Source of the DNA: Streptococcus mitis
GTDB lineage: Bacteria > Bacillota > Bacilli > Lactobacillales > Streptococcaceae
Reading direction: 5' to 3'
Assembly: GCF_000722685.1 (NCBI RefSeq)
Contig: NZ_JPFV01000010.1
Span: 62,001-126,000 of the forward strand
DNA length: 64,000 bases
A program made the translations under genes and the position numbers. Under the pieces are notes generated by a model. That model did no database searches. It was not told the origin of the DNA and saw only the letters and a program-made list of their open reading frames with translations. Below are positions 26,325-35,626 of the stretch, piece by piece. The first letter of the stretch is position 1; each line of letters begins with the position of its first letter.

Positions 26325-27383
26325 TTATGATAAATCTTTTTTCAACAATTGATAAAAATCTGCTAGAGATTTCAATTCCTTTGAAGCCTTCATCTTGGCT
26401 TGATAGTCTTCCTTGTGACTTAGTAAGTGAGAAAGCTTCACTTCTAAACTGTCCAAGGTCAAATCGCTTTCTTGAAGCTCTTCTGCATAGCCTTTTTTTA
26501 CAAAGTAAGCTGCATTTTCAATCTGGTCACCACGACTAGCTTCACGACCAAGTGGCACAATAACATGTAATTTTGCCATGGCCAAGAGCTCAAAAATCGT
26601 ATTAGCACCACCTCGTGTCACAACTATATCAGCCAATTCCATCAAGGGTTGATAGAGATTGGTCACATAGTCAACACGAAAGAGATTTTGGCTCAACTCG
26701 TTCAGGCTAGAATCTCCAGTTAGATTGATAATATTGTAGCGTTCTGTCAGTTCTTTCTTATGGTCTGTCACCAATTGGTTAAAGACACGAGCACCTGCAG
26801 AACCACCGACAAACAATACAGTTGGCAATTGGGGATTAAAGTGGGTTTGAATATCCACCAATTCATCGGGTTCTGGATTTTTTTGATCTGAAACCTTGGT
26901 CACTGCTCCCACATGCTCAACCTTAGTCAAACTTGAAGCTTGCTCAAAGGTTGAATACATCTTCGTCGCAAATTTATAGGCGATTTTATTGGCCAAGCCC
27001 ATAGATAGGTCCGATTCGTGAATAAAGACAGGAACTCCTGAAACACGTGCTGCGATCACAGGCGGCACAGAGACAAAGCCTCCCTTTGAAAAAAGAGCCT
27101 GTGGACGAAGTCGTAACATGATAAAGAGCGACTGGACAATTCCCCAGCCAACTTTGAAGACGTCCAGCATATTTTTCCAAGAGAAATAACGACGCAATTT
27201 TCCAGTCGCAATAGAATGGAAGGTGACATCAAGACCCGACTTGAGGATTTCTTGGTGTTCAATCCCACGCTTGTCCCCAATATAGTGAACTTCCCAGCCA
27301 TCTTCGATAAACTTGGGCATTAACAAAAGGTTGAGAGTAACGTGTCCAACCGTCCCCCCACCTGTAAAGACAATTTTTTTCAT
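26325..27383 (-). CDS. murG: UDP-GlcNAc transferase MurG (lipid II synthesis)
   Basis: A 352-residue GT-B glycosyltransferase that adds GlcNAc to lipid I at the inner membrane face to form lipid II. The N-terminal glycine-rich loop is [18 protein letters not shown]; the C-terminal donor site has [26 protein letters not shown]. It starts 1 bp from the murD stop and is followed by divIB 9 bp later. Confidence 0.96.
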   Translation of the reverse strand: MKKIVFTGGGTVGHVTLNLLLMPKFIEDGWEVHYIGDKRGIEHQEILKSGLDVTFHSIATGKLRRYFSWKNMLDVFKVGWGIVQSLFIMLRLRPQALFSKGGFVSVPPVIAARVSGVPVFIHESDLSMGLANKIAYKFATKMYSTFEQASSLTKVEHVGAVTKVSDQKNPEPDELVDIQTHFNPQLPTVLFVGGSAGARVFNQLVTDHKKELTERYNIINLTGDSSLNELSQNLFRVDYVTNLYQPLMELADIVVTRGGANTIFELLAMAKLHVIVPLGREASRGDQIENAAYFVKKGYAEELQESDLTLDSLEVKLSHLLSHKEDYQAKMKASKELKSLADFYQLLKKDLS

Positions 27384-27384
27384 A

Positions 27385-28737
27385 TTATTCCTTTAACTCC
27401 GCTACTGTGCCGATAAAGAGGTCGCCACGTACTTCAAAGTTAGCATACATATCCCAGCTGGCATTTGCTGGACTGAGAAGAACCACGTCTCCTTGAGTCG
27501 CAAGCTCGTAAGCCTTGCGGGTCGCATCTGCAATATCAGTCGCATCCACATAAGCCACACCTGCCTTGTCTGCTGCCCGTTTAACACGTTCGGCAGACTG
27601 ACCCAGGATGACCATCTTCTTGAGTCCAGTAATGTCTGGAACCAATTCGTCAAACTCATTACCACGGTCCAAACCACCTGCAATCAAGACGACCTTGCTG
27701 TTGTCAAATCCTGATAAGGCTTTTTGAGTAGCCAAGATATTGGTTGACTTGCTATCATTATAGAATTTGACACCCTTGATTTCATCCACAAATTGGAGAC
27801 GGTGTTTGACACCACCAAAGGCTGAAAGAGTTTCTTTGATGATCTGGTTATCTACACCACGAAGCTTAGCTACAGCAATCGTCGCAAGGGCATTTTCCAC
27901 ATTGTGGCTACCTGGAACTCCGATTTCATTCGCTGCCATGACCACTTCCCCACGGAAGTAGAGCTGACCATCTTCCAAATAAGCTCCATCAACCTTTTCC
28001 TGTGTTGAGAATGGTACAACTGTAGCTTGTGTTTTTCTTGCCAATTCTTTTGCCAAGTCTTGGTTAAAGTTCAAGACAAGGAAATCAGCCACTGTCATCT
28101 TGTTCTGGATATTCCACTTGGCTGCTACATATTCCTCAAAAGAACCGTGGTAGTCGATATGAGTTGGCATGAGGTTAGTAATAACCGCAATCTCAGGATG
28201 GAATTCTTGAACACCCATGAGTTGGAAAGAAGAAAGTTCCATAACAAGAGTGTCCTTGTCTGTCACAGTTTGGGCCACTTGACTAGCTGGATAGCCGATA
28301 TTCCCTGATAAGAGACCATGTTGGCCAGCAGCAGTCAAAACCTCCCCAATCATGGTCGTTGTGGTTGTTTTTCCATTTGAACCTGTGATACCGATAATTG
28401 GCGCTTCTGAAATCAAGTAAGCCAATTCCACTTCAGTCAAGACTGGAATACCCTTTGCCAAAGCCTTTTCAATCATAGGATTGCTGTAGGGGATACCTGG
28501 ATTTTTCACCATAAGGGCAAACTCTTCATCCAAAAGTTCCAAAGGATGGCCACCTGTGATAACCTTGATCCCTTCTTCCAGCAAACTTTGCGCAGCTGGA
28601 TTGTCCTCAAAAGGTTTCCCATCATTTACCGTTACAATAGCACCTAGCTTGTCCAACAAACGAGCTGCAGATTCACCAGACTTGGCTAAACCTAAAACAA
28701 GGACTTTCTTATTTTTAAATTGATCTATTACTTTCAT
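27385..28737 (-). CDS. murD: UDP-MurNAc-L-alanine--D-glutamate ligase
   Basis: A 450-residue cytoplasmic Mur ligase that adds D-Glu to the muropeptide. The ATP loop is [15 protein letters not shown] near residue 114. Downstream motifs include [27 protein letters not shown], the [23 protein letters not shown] segment and [12 protein letters not shown]. First gene of murD-murG-divIB. Confidence 0.97.
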   Translation of the reverse strand: MKVIDQFKNKKVLVLGLAKSGESAARLLDKLGAIVTVNDGKPFEDNPAAQSLLEEGIKVITGGHPLELLDEEFALMVKNPGIPYSNPMIEKALAKGIPVLTEVELAYLISEAPIIGITGSNGKTTTTTMIGEVLTAAGQHGLLSGNIGYPASQVAQTVTDKDTLVMELSSFQLMGVQEFHPEIAVITNLMPTHIDYHGSFEEYVAAKWNIQNKMTVADFLVLNFNQDLAKELARKTQATVVPFSTQEKVDGAYLEDGQLYFRGEVVMAANEIGVPGSHNVENALATIAVAKLRGVDNQIIKETLSAFGGVKHRLQFVDEIKGVKFYNDSKSTNILATQKALSGFDNSKVVLIAGGLDRGNEFDELVPDITGLKKMVILGQSAERVKRAADKAGVAYVDATDIADATRKAYELATQGDVVLLSPANASWDMYANFEVRGDLFIGTVAELKE

Positions 28738-28784
28738 GTCTCGAACTCCATTTCTACTCTTACTATTTTACCATTTTTATGGAA

Positions 28785-28815
28785 ATAAAAAAGCCACAAA
28801 GTGTGTTTGTGACTC
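28785..28815 (-). terminator. Terminator after the lactococcin-972-type ABC operon
   Basis: Minus strand GTCACAAA pairs with TTTGTGGC across CACAC, then TTTTTTATTTCC. It separates the ABC operon from murD. Confidence 0.85.
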
Positions 28816-28840
28816 TTTCTTCTAACTGAATCTTGCCATA

Positions 28841-29482
28841 TCATCTATGTGATAAATCGGTAACTCGAATAACTTGGTCCACTTGTTCCCAAATCAGAGG
28901 ATTGTGGGTCGCAATAATAATAGTTCGATTCGGATTTTTTAAAGATTCTAGGATGGAAAGTAATTCCTCAGAGTTTTTGGGGTCTAGTGAAGCGGTTGGT
29001 TCATCTGCTAGAATCAAAGGTGGATCCTTTAAAATTATCTTCGCTAATGCAACACGTTGTGCTTCTCCTCCTGATAATTCAAAGATAGGTTGCTTCAAAT
29101 CCAAATAAGAGAGGTTTACACGGTTTAGAGCTTGTTTCATCAAAGAGATTTTCTCTTTTTCTTTCAACTTTTTACCAACTAAACCCAGATTGAGATTCTC
29201 TTTGACGGTTTGACTTTCAATTAAGCCAAAATCTTGAAATAGGTATCCTAAGTAATCTCTAAAGAAAACAGAAGGCTTGATATCCTTAAGAGAAGTACCA
29301 TCATAGATGATTTGCCCTTTGTCATATGGCTCTAATCGTCCAATCATATTCAAGAGTGTTGTCTTACCGCAGCCACTTGTACCGATTAAGGCATAAATTT
29401 TCCCACCTTCAAGATGAAGATTCGTATCTGAAAATAGCTGACGGCTTCCAAATTTTTTAGATATATTCTTTAGTTCAATCAT
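28841..29482 (-). CDS. ABC transporter ATPase, lactococcin-972 type
   Basis: A 213-residue ATPase of the MacB/LolD-like group. Walker A GTSGCGKTTL near residue 35, signature ELSGGEAQRVALAKI near residue 134, Walker B LILADEPTASLDPKN, H-loop IIIATHNP. It follows its FtsX-like permease by 1 bp. Its short size and permease partner match the ABC pair that accompanies lactococcin-972-like bacteriocins. The cargo is not known. Confidence 0.88.
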   Translation of the reverse strand: MIELKNISKKFGSRQLFSDTNLHLEGGKIYALIGTSGCGKTTLLNMIGRLEPYDKGQIIYDGTSLKDIKPSVFFRDYLGYLFQDFGLIESQTVKENLNLGLVGKKLKEKEKISLMKQALNRVNLSYLDLKQPIFELSGGEAQRVALAKIILKDPPLILADEPTASLDPKNSEELLSILESLKNPNRTIIIATHNPLIWEQVDQVIRVTDLSHR

Positions 29483-29483
29483 C

Positions 29484-31505
29484 CTATTTTCCTTTCATAA
29501 TTGTCATAGAAACACGAGATTCTTTATTAGCTTGACGGTAAAGCGTCAAAACTGCGCTAGCTAGAAAGACTAATAAAGTGAGCAAGCCAATCACCAAGTC
29601 TCGACTGCTTAAAATAAAGAGACTAGCACCAAATATAAAACTGGCAAATTGGCTAACCATATACTGAGCATGTGTTTCAAAAAATCGTAAACCTGAAATT
29701 CGTTTAATCAAGATATCTCGACGGAATTGCTCGAAATATAGAAGATTGACAGAATAAAAGAGTAACAAGGAACTAGCTATCCCAACAATAGCTCCTAAGA
29801 TTAAAGTTGCTGTTTCAGTTTGAACTTCATTATAACGAGTTAGATAAACACTTCTTCCTTCTTTAAGATAGGATACTTGCTCATAAATTCCTGCATTTTT
29901 CAAGAGTTTAATCCCATCTTCATATCCTTTGACAAAGATATTCTTACCAGCATTGATAGACCAACTAGATTTGGAAATGATACTATCACCTGTAGATGTT
30001 GGAGTAAATACAACTAAAATCGGATCAGTTAAGTACTGGATGGATACTGGGCTTTCACCGTTATTATAAATAAATCGCTTTTCTCCAGTTGGAAGATAGC
30101 TAACAATCGCTCTCATTTCATACTCTAAAGGAGCACTTGCCTCCTCACCAGATTTTCCATAATAACTCAATCTTTCTTCAAAAACTTTCTTAAGTTCTGC
30201 TTCTCTAGAGCGCAAATGTTCTGGTAATAAGAGTCCAAATTCCCCTTTTTGAAGATGGGCTAGTTTTTGTCTAGTCTCACCATTTACAGATACATTTTCC
30301 TTGTCCAAATAACTTGGACTGACATAGAGAACATTAGCATCTGGACTATAGGTATCCAGTGTCTCTCCGTTTTTATTTTTTCCTTGAGGATTTGCAAAAT
30401 GAATGAGATTATCTTTTACAAATAGAGCCTGTTCTTCTTCGATTGCTTCCTTGGCAAAGGCATACCACTTATTCTGATTTTCTGTATCTTTTACTCTATC
30501 ACCTAAGCCAAAGAAAATCTGGTAATAGTCTGCTCTGTCCTGCCATCCTTGTTTTGAAATTTCAAGTTCTTTCAATCGTTGGTAAGACGTCAAACCTGTC
30601 TTAACAGCGTAGCCTACTGTAAAAACAGCTACTAACTGACACAATAGGGTTAAAGCCATCAGGCGTTTAAGGGGTAATCTTCCCTTAATAACGGGAACTA
30701 ATGCTTTATAACTCAAACTTATTAGATAAAGGAGCATTAGTAAAATTGAAATCCCCAATAAAAACAAAAGATAGAAACTAATCCCCAAACCATAGGTGGC
30801 TAACAAGATAGGATAAAACAAACCTTGACTAAAAAGAACGACTCCCCCACCTAGGAAGGAAAGGAGGGCTGATAGAAGGAGCCATTTGATATCAGTAGAT
30901 AAAGAATGCCCCATGATGGATAAGAGAGTCTGACCAGAAAAGAGTTTTATACCTGCAGCTCTCATTTCCTTAATCCGAGTGATAATCACTAGAGCAAAGA
31001 AAGATAAGCCAAATATTGCTAAACTAATTAAAATAAGGGGAATTAGTAACATTCTAAAAGCAAGAGAATAGGGCGGTGTCTTTCGGTCAGGAATTGCTTT
31101 ATAACCCAAATCTCCTAATTTATCGGCAAGCTTTTCTTTCGTCAAGGAGCCTGACAAAAGGAGATAACTATTTAGCGGATCACTACGTTCACGACTTTCT
31201 TGGCTAGCTTCTTGGAATTCTTTTGGTAAAGTTCCCTGACCATAAGTTGCATAAGTAAAGTGAGTCGTCCCATCCTTACTCGGCTCTACGATTCTTCTAG
31301 CTATTAAACTCTGTTCTGAGTTTACAAAATTCTCTAATTCCTTTTCAAATACCTCACGCGTCGGTTCCTGAGTATCTTTTTTGACACGAAGTAAGGAAAC
31401 GGAATCATAGCTTGCAAATAAATATTGTGGCGCACGTAAGACAATAATCCAAGCAAGGAAGAAGCTGAGAAAAAAAGTTGATAATAATATGAATAGTTTC
31501 TTCAT
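29484..31505 (-). CDS. Bacteriocin-associated integral membrane protein (FtsX-like permease)
   Basis: A 673-residue membrane protein. ATG 31505 (MKKLFILLSTFF) is chosen because CAAGGAG lies upstream; the ORF extends 13 codons farther without a site. One N-terminal helix, a large outside domain, then several helices (about 165-315), a second outer domain and a C-terminal helix group (about 585-665). This layout matches the putative immunity/export protein paired with lactococcin-972 systems. Partner of the adjacent ATPase. Export of, or resistance to, a bacteriocin is inference. Confidence 0.82.
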   Translation of the reverse strand: MKKLFILLSTFFLSFFLAWIIVLRAPQYLFASYDSVSLLRVKKDTQEPTREVFEKELENFVNSEQSLIARRIVEPSKDGTTHFTYATYGQGTLPKEFQEASQESRERSDPLNSYLLLSGSLTKEKLADKLGDLGYKAIPDRKTPPYSLAFRMLLIPLILISLAIFGLSFFALVIITRIKEMRAAGIKLFSGQTLLSIMGHSLSTDIKWLLLSALLSFLGGGVVLFSQGLFYPILLATYGLGISFYLLFLLGISILLMLLYLISLSYKALVPVIKGRLPLKRLMALTLLCQLVAVFTVGYAVKTGLTSYQRLKELEISKQGWQDRADYYQIFFGLGDRVKDTENQNKWYAFAKEAIEEEQALFVKDNLIHFANPQGKNKNGETLDTYSPDANVLYVSPSYLDKENVSVNGETRQKLAHLQKGEFGLLLPEHLRSREAELKKVFEERLSYYGKSGEEASAPLEYEMRAIVSYLPTGEKRFIYNNGESPVSIQYLTDPILVVFTPTSTGDSIISKSSWSINAGKNIFVKGYEDGIKLLKNAGIYEQVSYLKEGRSVYLTRYNEVQTETATLILGAIVGIASSLLLFYSVNLLYFEQFRRDILIKRISGLRFFETHAQYMVSQFASFIFGASLFILSSRDLVIGLLTLLVFLASAVLTLYRQANKESRVSMTIMKGK

Positions 31506-31580
31506 AGTAGACTCCTTGTATAAGAGAATAACCCTATAGAACAAAGATTTTATGTTTTATAAATTCTTAGAATTATTTTC

Positions 31581-31619
31581 CTAGTTTAATCCATTACACC
31601 CTGAGCACCAAGACAACAA
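31581..31619 (-). CDS. Possible 12-residue leader peptide before the ABC permease
   Basis: A GAGGGAGG ribosome site lies 7 bp before TTG, opening a 13-codon frame that encodes (M)LSWCSGCNGLN and then stops. It sits in the 150-nt leader between the promoter and the permease. A site this strong without a gene is unusual. It could be a translated leader, a signalling peptide remnant, or a chance match; only the ribosome site and frame support it. Confidence 0.3.
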   Translation of the reverse strand: MLSWCSGCNGLN

Positions 31620-31638
31620 ATTTAATCCTCCCTCGTTT

Positions 31639-31652
31639 TGAAAACGATTTCT
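31639..31652. promoter_or_regulatory. cre-like site just downstream of the ABC promoter
   Basis: TGAAAACGATTTCT matches the CcpA consensus at 13 of 14 positions. It spans roughly +3 to +16 of the predicted transcript, a position where CcpA usually represses as a roadblock. Confidence 0.55.
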
Positions 31653-31661
31653 TTTTACTTA

Positions 31662-31690
31662 AGTATATCACTTTTTATATAATCTATCAA
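31662..31690 (-). promoter_or_regulatory. Promoter of the lactococcin-972-type ABC operon
   Basis: TTGATA (31685-31690) and TATACT (31662-31667) on the minus strand with a 17-bp spacer. The region 31691-31844 upstream is AT-rich and I see no gene in it. Confidence 0.8.
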
Positions 31691-31844
31691 CATATTTTAC
31701 TAATATATCATTAGTAATGAAGTTTTACAATTTCCTAAAAAATAGATGACATTAGCGGATTTTATTCCAGTTTTCGCCTTCATACTTTACAAGCAAAAGA
31801 AATGATATTATAGTAAAAGGCAATTCAAACTATTGTAAAATTTC

Positions 31845-31872
31845 TACAAAAAAAGAGAGCCGAAACTCTCTT
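31845..31872 (-). terminator. Terminator after the DUF3165 gene
   Basis: Minus strand AAGAGAG-TTTCGG-CTCTCTT followed by TTTTTGTAG, starting 3 bp after the stop codon. Confidence 0.82.
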
Positions 31873-31874
31873 CT

Positions 31875-32129
31875 TTATCTTCTTTTACTTTTACTGACCG
31901 ACATGAGGGTAATATCTCGCAAGCTAAAGTATGCTAGGAAGAGCATGGCGATTGCGATAAAGAATTCTGTCGGTAGCTGAAAGATTTGCAGAACTGACAA
32001 CATCAGTAAAATCAAGAGTGCTACGAAAGCAAAGACGACAAGGACGATATTAACTGTCCCTTTAATGCTTTGTGGTGTCGCAAATACATAGAGTAGTAAT
32101 AAGAGGAGTCCTATGATTAAATAAACCAT
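31875..32129 (-). CDS. DUF3165 small membrane protein
   Basis: An 84-residue hydrophobic protein with about three helices (residues 2-16, 25-47 and 53-70) and a basic tail SVSKSKRR. It fits the streptococcal DUF3165 family, usually found beside typA as here (19 bp downstream). Function unknown. Confidence 0.82.
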   Translation of the reverse strand: MVYLIIGLLLLLLYVFATPQSIKGTVNIVLVVFAFVALLILLMLSVLQIFQLPTEFFIAIAMLFLAYFSLRDITLMSVSKSKRR

Positions 32130-32148
32130 CTTTATCTCTTTCTAGCTC

Positions 32149-33990
32149 TTATTCAGCTGATTTTTTCTTCTTGTTAGCTTTCTCACGCTCTGCCTTGTTA
32201 AGGATTTGTTTACGCAAACGGATAGACTCAGGAGTTACTTCCATGTACTCATCGTCGTTCAAGAACTCAAGAGACTCTTCAAGTGTCAAGATACGAGGAG
32301 TCTTGATAACAGCTGTTTGGTCCTTAGTAGCTGAACGGACGTTGGTCATTTGTTTAGCCTTAGTGATGTTAACTGTCAAGTCATTTTCACGAGAGTTTTC
32401 ACCGATGATCATTCCTTCATAAACCTCAGTACCTGGGTTGACAAAGATCGTACCACGTTCTTCGATAGACATGATTGAGTAAGTTGTAGCCTTACCAGCA
32501 TCGATAGAAACAAGGGCACCACGGTGACGACCACCAATTTCACCTGGAATCAATGGCAAGTATTGGTCGAAGGTATGATTCATGATACCGTAACCACGAG
32601 TCATTGACAAGAACTCAGTTGAGTATCCAATCAAACCACGCGCTGGAACAAGGAAGACCAAACGAGTTTGACCATTACCAGTTGAAATCATATCCAACAT
32701 TTCACCCTTACGTTCAGAAAGGCTTTGGATAACAGATCCTTGGTATTCTTCTGGAGTGTCGATTTGAACACGTTCAAACGGCTCACATTTAACACCGTCG
32801 ATTTCTTTTACGATAACTTCTGGACGAGATACTTGAAGTTCATATCCCTCACGACGCATTGTTTCGATAAGGATTGACAAGTGCAATTCTCCACGTCCTG
32901 AAACAGTCCATTTATCTGGTGAATCAGTTGGGTCAACACGAAGGGAAACGTCTGTTTGCAATTCTGCCTGCAAGCGTTCTTCCACCTTACGAGAAGTCAC
33001 CCATTTACCTTCTTTACCAGCAAATGGTGAGTTGTTAACCAAGAAAGTCATTTGAAGAGTTGGCTCATCGATGTGTAGGATTGGAAGAGCTTCAACTGCG
33101 TCTGTCGGAGTAATGGTTTCACCGACAAAGATGTCTTCCATACCTGAAACGGCAATCAAGTCACCCGCTTTAGCTTCTTGGATTTCACGACGTTCCAAAC
33201 CAAAGAAACCGAAGAGTTTAGTAACACGGAAGTTTTTAGTTGTACCATCTAGTTTAGAAAGGGTAACTTGGTCCCCAACCTTAACAGTACCACGGAAGAC
33301 ACGACCGATACCGATACGTCCAACGAAGTCATTGTAGTCCAAAAGTGACACTTGGAACTGCAAAGGCTCATCTGAGTTATCTACTGGAGCTGGGATATGG
33401 TCAATAATTGTGTCAAAGATTGGTGCCATAGTAGCTTCTTGGTCAGCTGGATCATCTGATAATGAAGAAGTTCCGTTGATCGCTGAAGCATACACCACTG
33501 GGAAGTCAAGCTGGTCGTCATCTGCACCAAGCTCGATGAAAAGTTCCAAGACTTCGTCCACTACTTCTGCTGGACGAGCTGATGGCTTATCAATTTTGTT
33601 AACAACTACGATTGGGACAAGATCTTGTTCCAAAGCTTTTTTCAATACGAAACGAGTCTGTGGCATTGTTCCTTCGTAGGCATCTACGACCAAGACAACA
33701 CCGTCAACCATTTTCATGATACGCTCAACTTCTCCACCGAAGTCCGCGTGTCCTGGTGTGTCCATGATGTTGATACGAGTTCCGTTGTAGGCAACGGCTG
33801 TATTTTTAGCAAGGATGGTAATTCCACGCTCTTTCTCGATATCGTTCGAGTCCATAGCACGCTCAGCCAATTCAGTACGTGCATCAAGCGTTTCTGATTG
33901 TTTCAATAATTCGTCAACGAGGGTTGTTTTACCGTGGTCAACGTGGGCGATAATCGCAATGTTACGGATATCTTCTCTTAATTTTGTCAT
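32149..33990 (-). CDS. typA: Ribosome-associated GTPase TypA/BipA
   Basis: A 613-residue translational GTPase. The start at 33990 ([10 protein letters not shown]) has AGAGGAAATC before it and gives the family length. Switch motifs are [26 protein letters not shown] and NKIDKP. Domain II, EF-G-like domains III and V, and the BipA-specific C-terminal domain follow. It acts on the ribosome in assembly and stress adaptation. Co-oriented with the DUF3165 gene, with which it probably shares a transcript. Confidence 0.97.
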   Translation of the reverse strand: MTKLREDIRNIAIIAHVDHGKTTLVDELLKQSETLDARTELAERAMDSNDIEKERGITILAKNTAVAYNGTRINIMDTPGHADFGGEVERIMKMVDGVVLVVDAYEGTMPQTRFVLKKALEQDLVPIVVVNKIDKPSARPAEVVDEVLELFIELGADDDQLDFPVVYASAINGTSSLSDDPADQEATMAPIFDTIIDHIPAPVDNSDEPLQFQVSLLDYNDFVGRIGIGRVFRGTVKVGDQVTLSKLDGTTKNFRVTKLFGFFGLERREIQEAKAGDLIAVSGMEDIFVGETITPTDAVEALPILHIDEPTLQMTFLVNNSPFAGKEGKWVTSRKVEERLQAELQTDVSLRVDPTDSPDKWTVSGRGELHLSILIETMRREGYELQVSRPEVIVKEIDGVKCEPFERVQIDTPEEYQGSVIQSLSERKGEMLDMISTGNGQTRLVFLVPARGLIGYSTEFLSMTRGYGIMNHTFDQYLPLIPGEIGGRHRGALVSIDAGKATTYSIMSIEERGTIFVNPGTEVYEGMIIGENSRENDLTVNITKAKQMTNVRSATKDQTAVIKTPRILTLEESLEFLNDDEYMEVTPESIRLRKQILNKAEREKANKKKKSAE

Positions 33991-34151
33991 GATTTCCTCT
34001 ATAATATTCAAAATTTATTTTCTAACTGAACGATTATACCATAATTTCAAGTAAATAACATAACTCAAGCAAGTGTAAATGTTTTCACTCTGCTTTTCTT
34101 TTCACGTCAAGCCTTTTCAAAGCAAGCGACTTATGATAAGATAGGCACAGT

Positions 34152-34877
34152 ATGCGTTTAGATAATTTATTAGCCCAAGAAAAAATCAGCCGAAAGGCCA
34201 TGAAGCAAGCCTTACTCAAAGGGGAAATCCTCGTCGATGGTTGCCCAGCCCGCTCCCTAGCACAAAATATCGATACAGGACTACAAGAACTCCTTTTTCA
34301 GGGTCGAATCATTCAAGGCTATGAACACACCTATCTTATGCTTCATAAGCCTGCTGGTGTCGTTACAGCCAACAAAGACAAGGAACTTCCAACTGTCATG
34401 GACCTGCTGTCACCTGACATCCAGTCTGACAAGCTCTATGCCGTCGGCCGACTGGACCGAGATACGACAGGACTCCTCCTCTTGACCGATAACGGCCCTT
34501 TGGGCTTTCAACTCCTCCATCCTCAGTATCATGTCTATAAAACTTATCGAGTTGAGGTGAATGGACTTCTAACACCTGACCATATCCAAGCCTTTCAAAA
34601 AGGAATTATATTTTTAGATGGTACTGTCTGTAAACCTGCAAGACTAAAGATTCTATCTGCAAGTCTTTCTCTCAGTCAAGCCTCTATTACCATTTCAGAA
34701 GGAAAATTTCATCAAGTCAAGAAAATGTTCCTTTCGGTTGGAGTTAAGGTGACCTCCCTCAAACGTACCCATTTTGGCCCTTGGAGTTTGGATGAAAACC
34801 TGCAAGAGGGAGACTATCGCGCCCTCAACTCAGAAGAGTTGGCAAGCATTCGTGAATTTCTCAGAAAAAGTGGTTAA
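34152..34877 (+). CDS. RsuA-family 16S rRNA pseudouridine synthase
   Basis: A 241-residue enzyme that isomerises a uridine in small-subunit rRNA. The N-terminal S4 domain (MRLDNLLAQEKISRKAMKQALL) precedes the catalytic domain with the active-site Asp in VGRLDRDTTGLLLLTDNG near residue 103. The C-terminal KFHQVKKMFLSVG motif is typical. A TATGAT -10 lies 15 bp before the ATG, so its leader is very short. Paralogues such as RluB exist; length and motifs favour RsuA. Confidence 0.93.
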   Translation: MRLDNLLAQEKISRKAMKQALLKGEILVDGCPARSLAQNIDTGLQELLFQGRIIQGYEHTYLMLHKPAGVVTANKDKELPTVMDLLSPDIQSDKLYAVGRLDRDTTGLLLLTDNGPLGFQLLHPQYHVYKTYRVEVNGLLTPDHIQAFQKGIIFLDGTVCKPARLKILSASLSLSQASITISEGKFHQVKKMFLSVGVKVTSLKRTHFGPWSLDENLQEGDYRALNSEELASIREFLRKSG

Positions 34878-34911
34878 AAAATGAGCTCGGAAACATCCAA
34901 GCTCGTTTTCT
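34876..34911. terminator. Bidirectional terminator after the pseudouridine synthase gene
   Basis: GAGCTcGG and CCaAGCTC pair around AAACAT, with an A-run on the left and TTTTC on the right. It serves this gene and the convergent rhodanese gene. Confidence 0.7.
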
Positions 34912-35294
34912 TATTTCTCAACTTTGACTTTCCCTTTCCAAGAATCCAAACCATAAGAAAGGATATAAATCTCAGAAAAACCTTGTTTTTTCAAGTAAAG
35001 GGCCGCATTTGTGACACGCTGCGCACGTTGGTTTTCGTAAAGAAGGACAAGTTTATCCTTACGAAGGGCTGCAAGACTGGTCTTCAACTGACTTGAAGGA
35101 ATATTGCGGGCCCCAAGGATATGTTTTCTGTGGAATTCTGCTGGGTCACGCAAATCAATCAATTGACCCATACGAATCAAGGCTTCAAATTCCTCATTAT
35201 CTACAATTTTAGCTGCACGGCGAATACGAAGATAGTTAAAGCCCATCCACGCCAACATTGCTAGTATAAGTGCCCACAAAATCCAAGTAACCAT
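34911..35294 (-). CDS. Membrane-anchored rhodanese-fold protein without the catalytic cysteine
   Basis: A 127-residue protein with one N-terminal helix (about residues 3-20) and a rhodanese domain: QLIDLRDPAEFHRKHILGARNIP, then LVLLYENQRAQR where the active loop should read with Cys after Tyr. Glu replaces that Cys, so sulfur transfer is unlikely. The end YGLDSWKGKV is the standard rhodanese finish. Its stop overlaps the start region of none but touches yqgQ by one base. Similar inactive rhodanese domains act as binding modules. Confidence 0.85.
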   Translation of the reverse strand: MVTWILWALILAMLAWMGFNYLRIRRAAKIVDNEEFEALIRMGQLIDLRDPAEFHRKHILGARNIPSSQLKTSLAALRKDKLVLLYENQRAQRVTNAALYLKKQGFSEIYILSYGLDSWKGKVKVEK

Positions 35295-35515
35295 TAGTTC
35301 TTTTCTCCATTTTTCTCAATATAATCCAATTCTACCTTGTGCTCTCTGCGTAGAACCGCTTCTGCTTCTAGATAGTCTAATTTGTCCATCAACCCTGCAT
35401 CGTAAATCCGAGAGAGTTCCAACTTCATCAGTTCAATATCATATAAGCGTTTTCCCATATAAACAATAATACCAAATCGTTTGAGGAATTGCTGCACATC
35501 ATAGAATGTTTTCAT
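35294..35515 (-). CDS. yqgQ: YqgQ-family (DUF910) small protein
   Basis: A 73-residue protein matching the YqgQ family, a three-helix bundle that may bind nucleic acid: MKTFYDVQQFLKRFGIIVY...YDIELMKLELSRIYDAGL. The start at 35515 gives the family length; the upstream 16 codons are not conserved. It shares one base with the rhodanese gene, so the pair is co-transcribed. Divergent overlap region with the LysR gene promoter. Confidence 0.86.
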   Translation of the reverse strand: MKTFYDVQQFLKRFGIIVYMGKRLYDIELMKLELSRIYDAGLMDKLDYLEAEAVLRREHKVELDYIEKNGEKN

Positions 35516-35590
35516 AAGACTCATTCTAGCAAAATTTTGTGTTTTTTTCAAGAAGAGACTCACACAATGCCCCTGATTTTCCTATCTTCT

Positions 35591-35620
35591 TTGGCGATTC
35601 TGACTCAAGTGTGGTACAAT
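35591..35620 (+). promoter_or_regulatory. Promoter of the LysR regulator (leaderless mRNA)
   Basis: TTGGCG (35591-35596), an 18-bp spacer and TACAAT (35615-35620) with TG one base upstream. The ATG is 7 bp after the -10, so transcription should begin at or next to the start codon. No ribosome site can fit. Confidence 0.75.
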
Positions 35621-35626
35621 AAAAAC

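Noticed and set aside
31691..31844. A hidden lactococcin-972-like precursor gene
   Set aside because: No frame of suitable length with a signal peptide is present on either strand.
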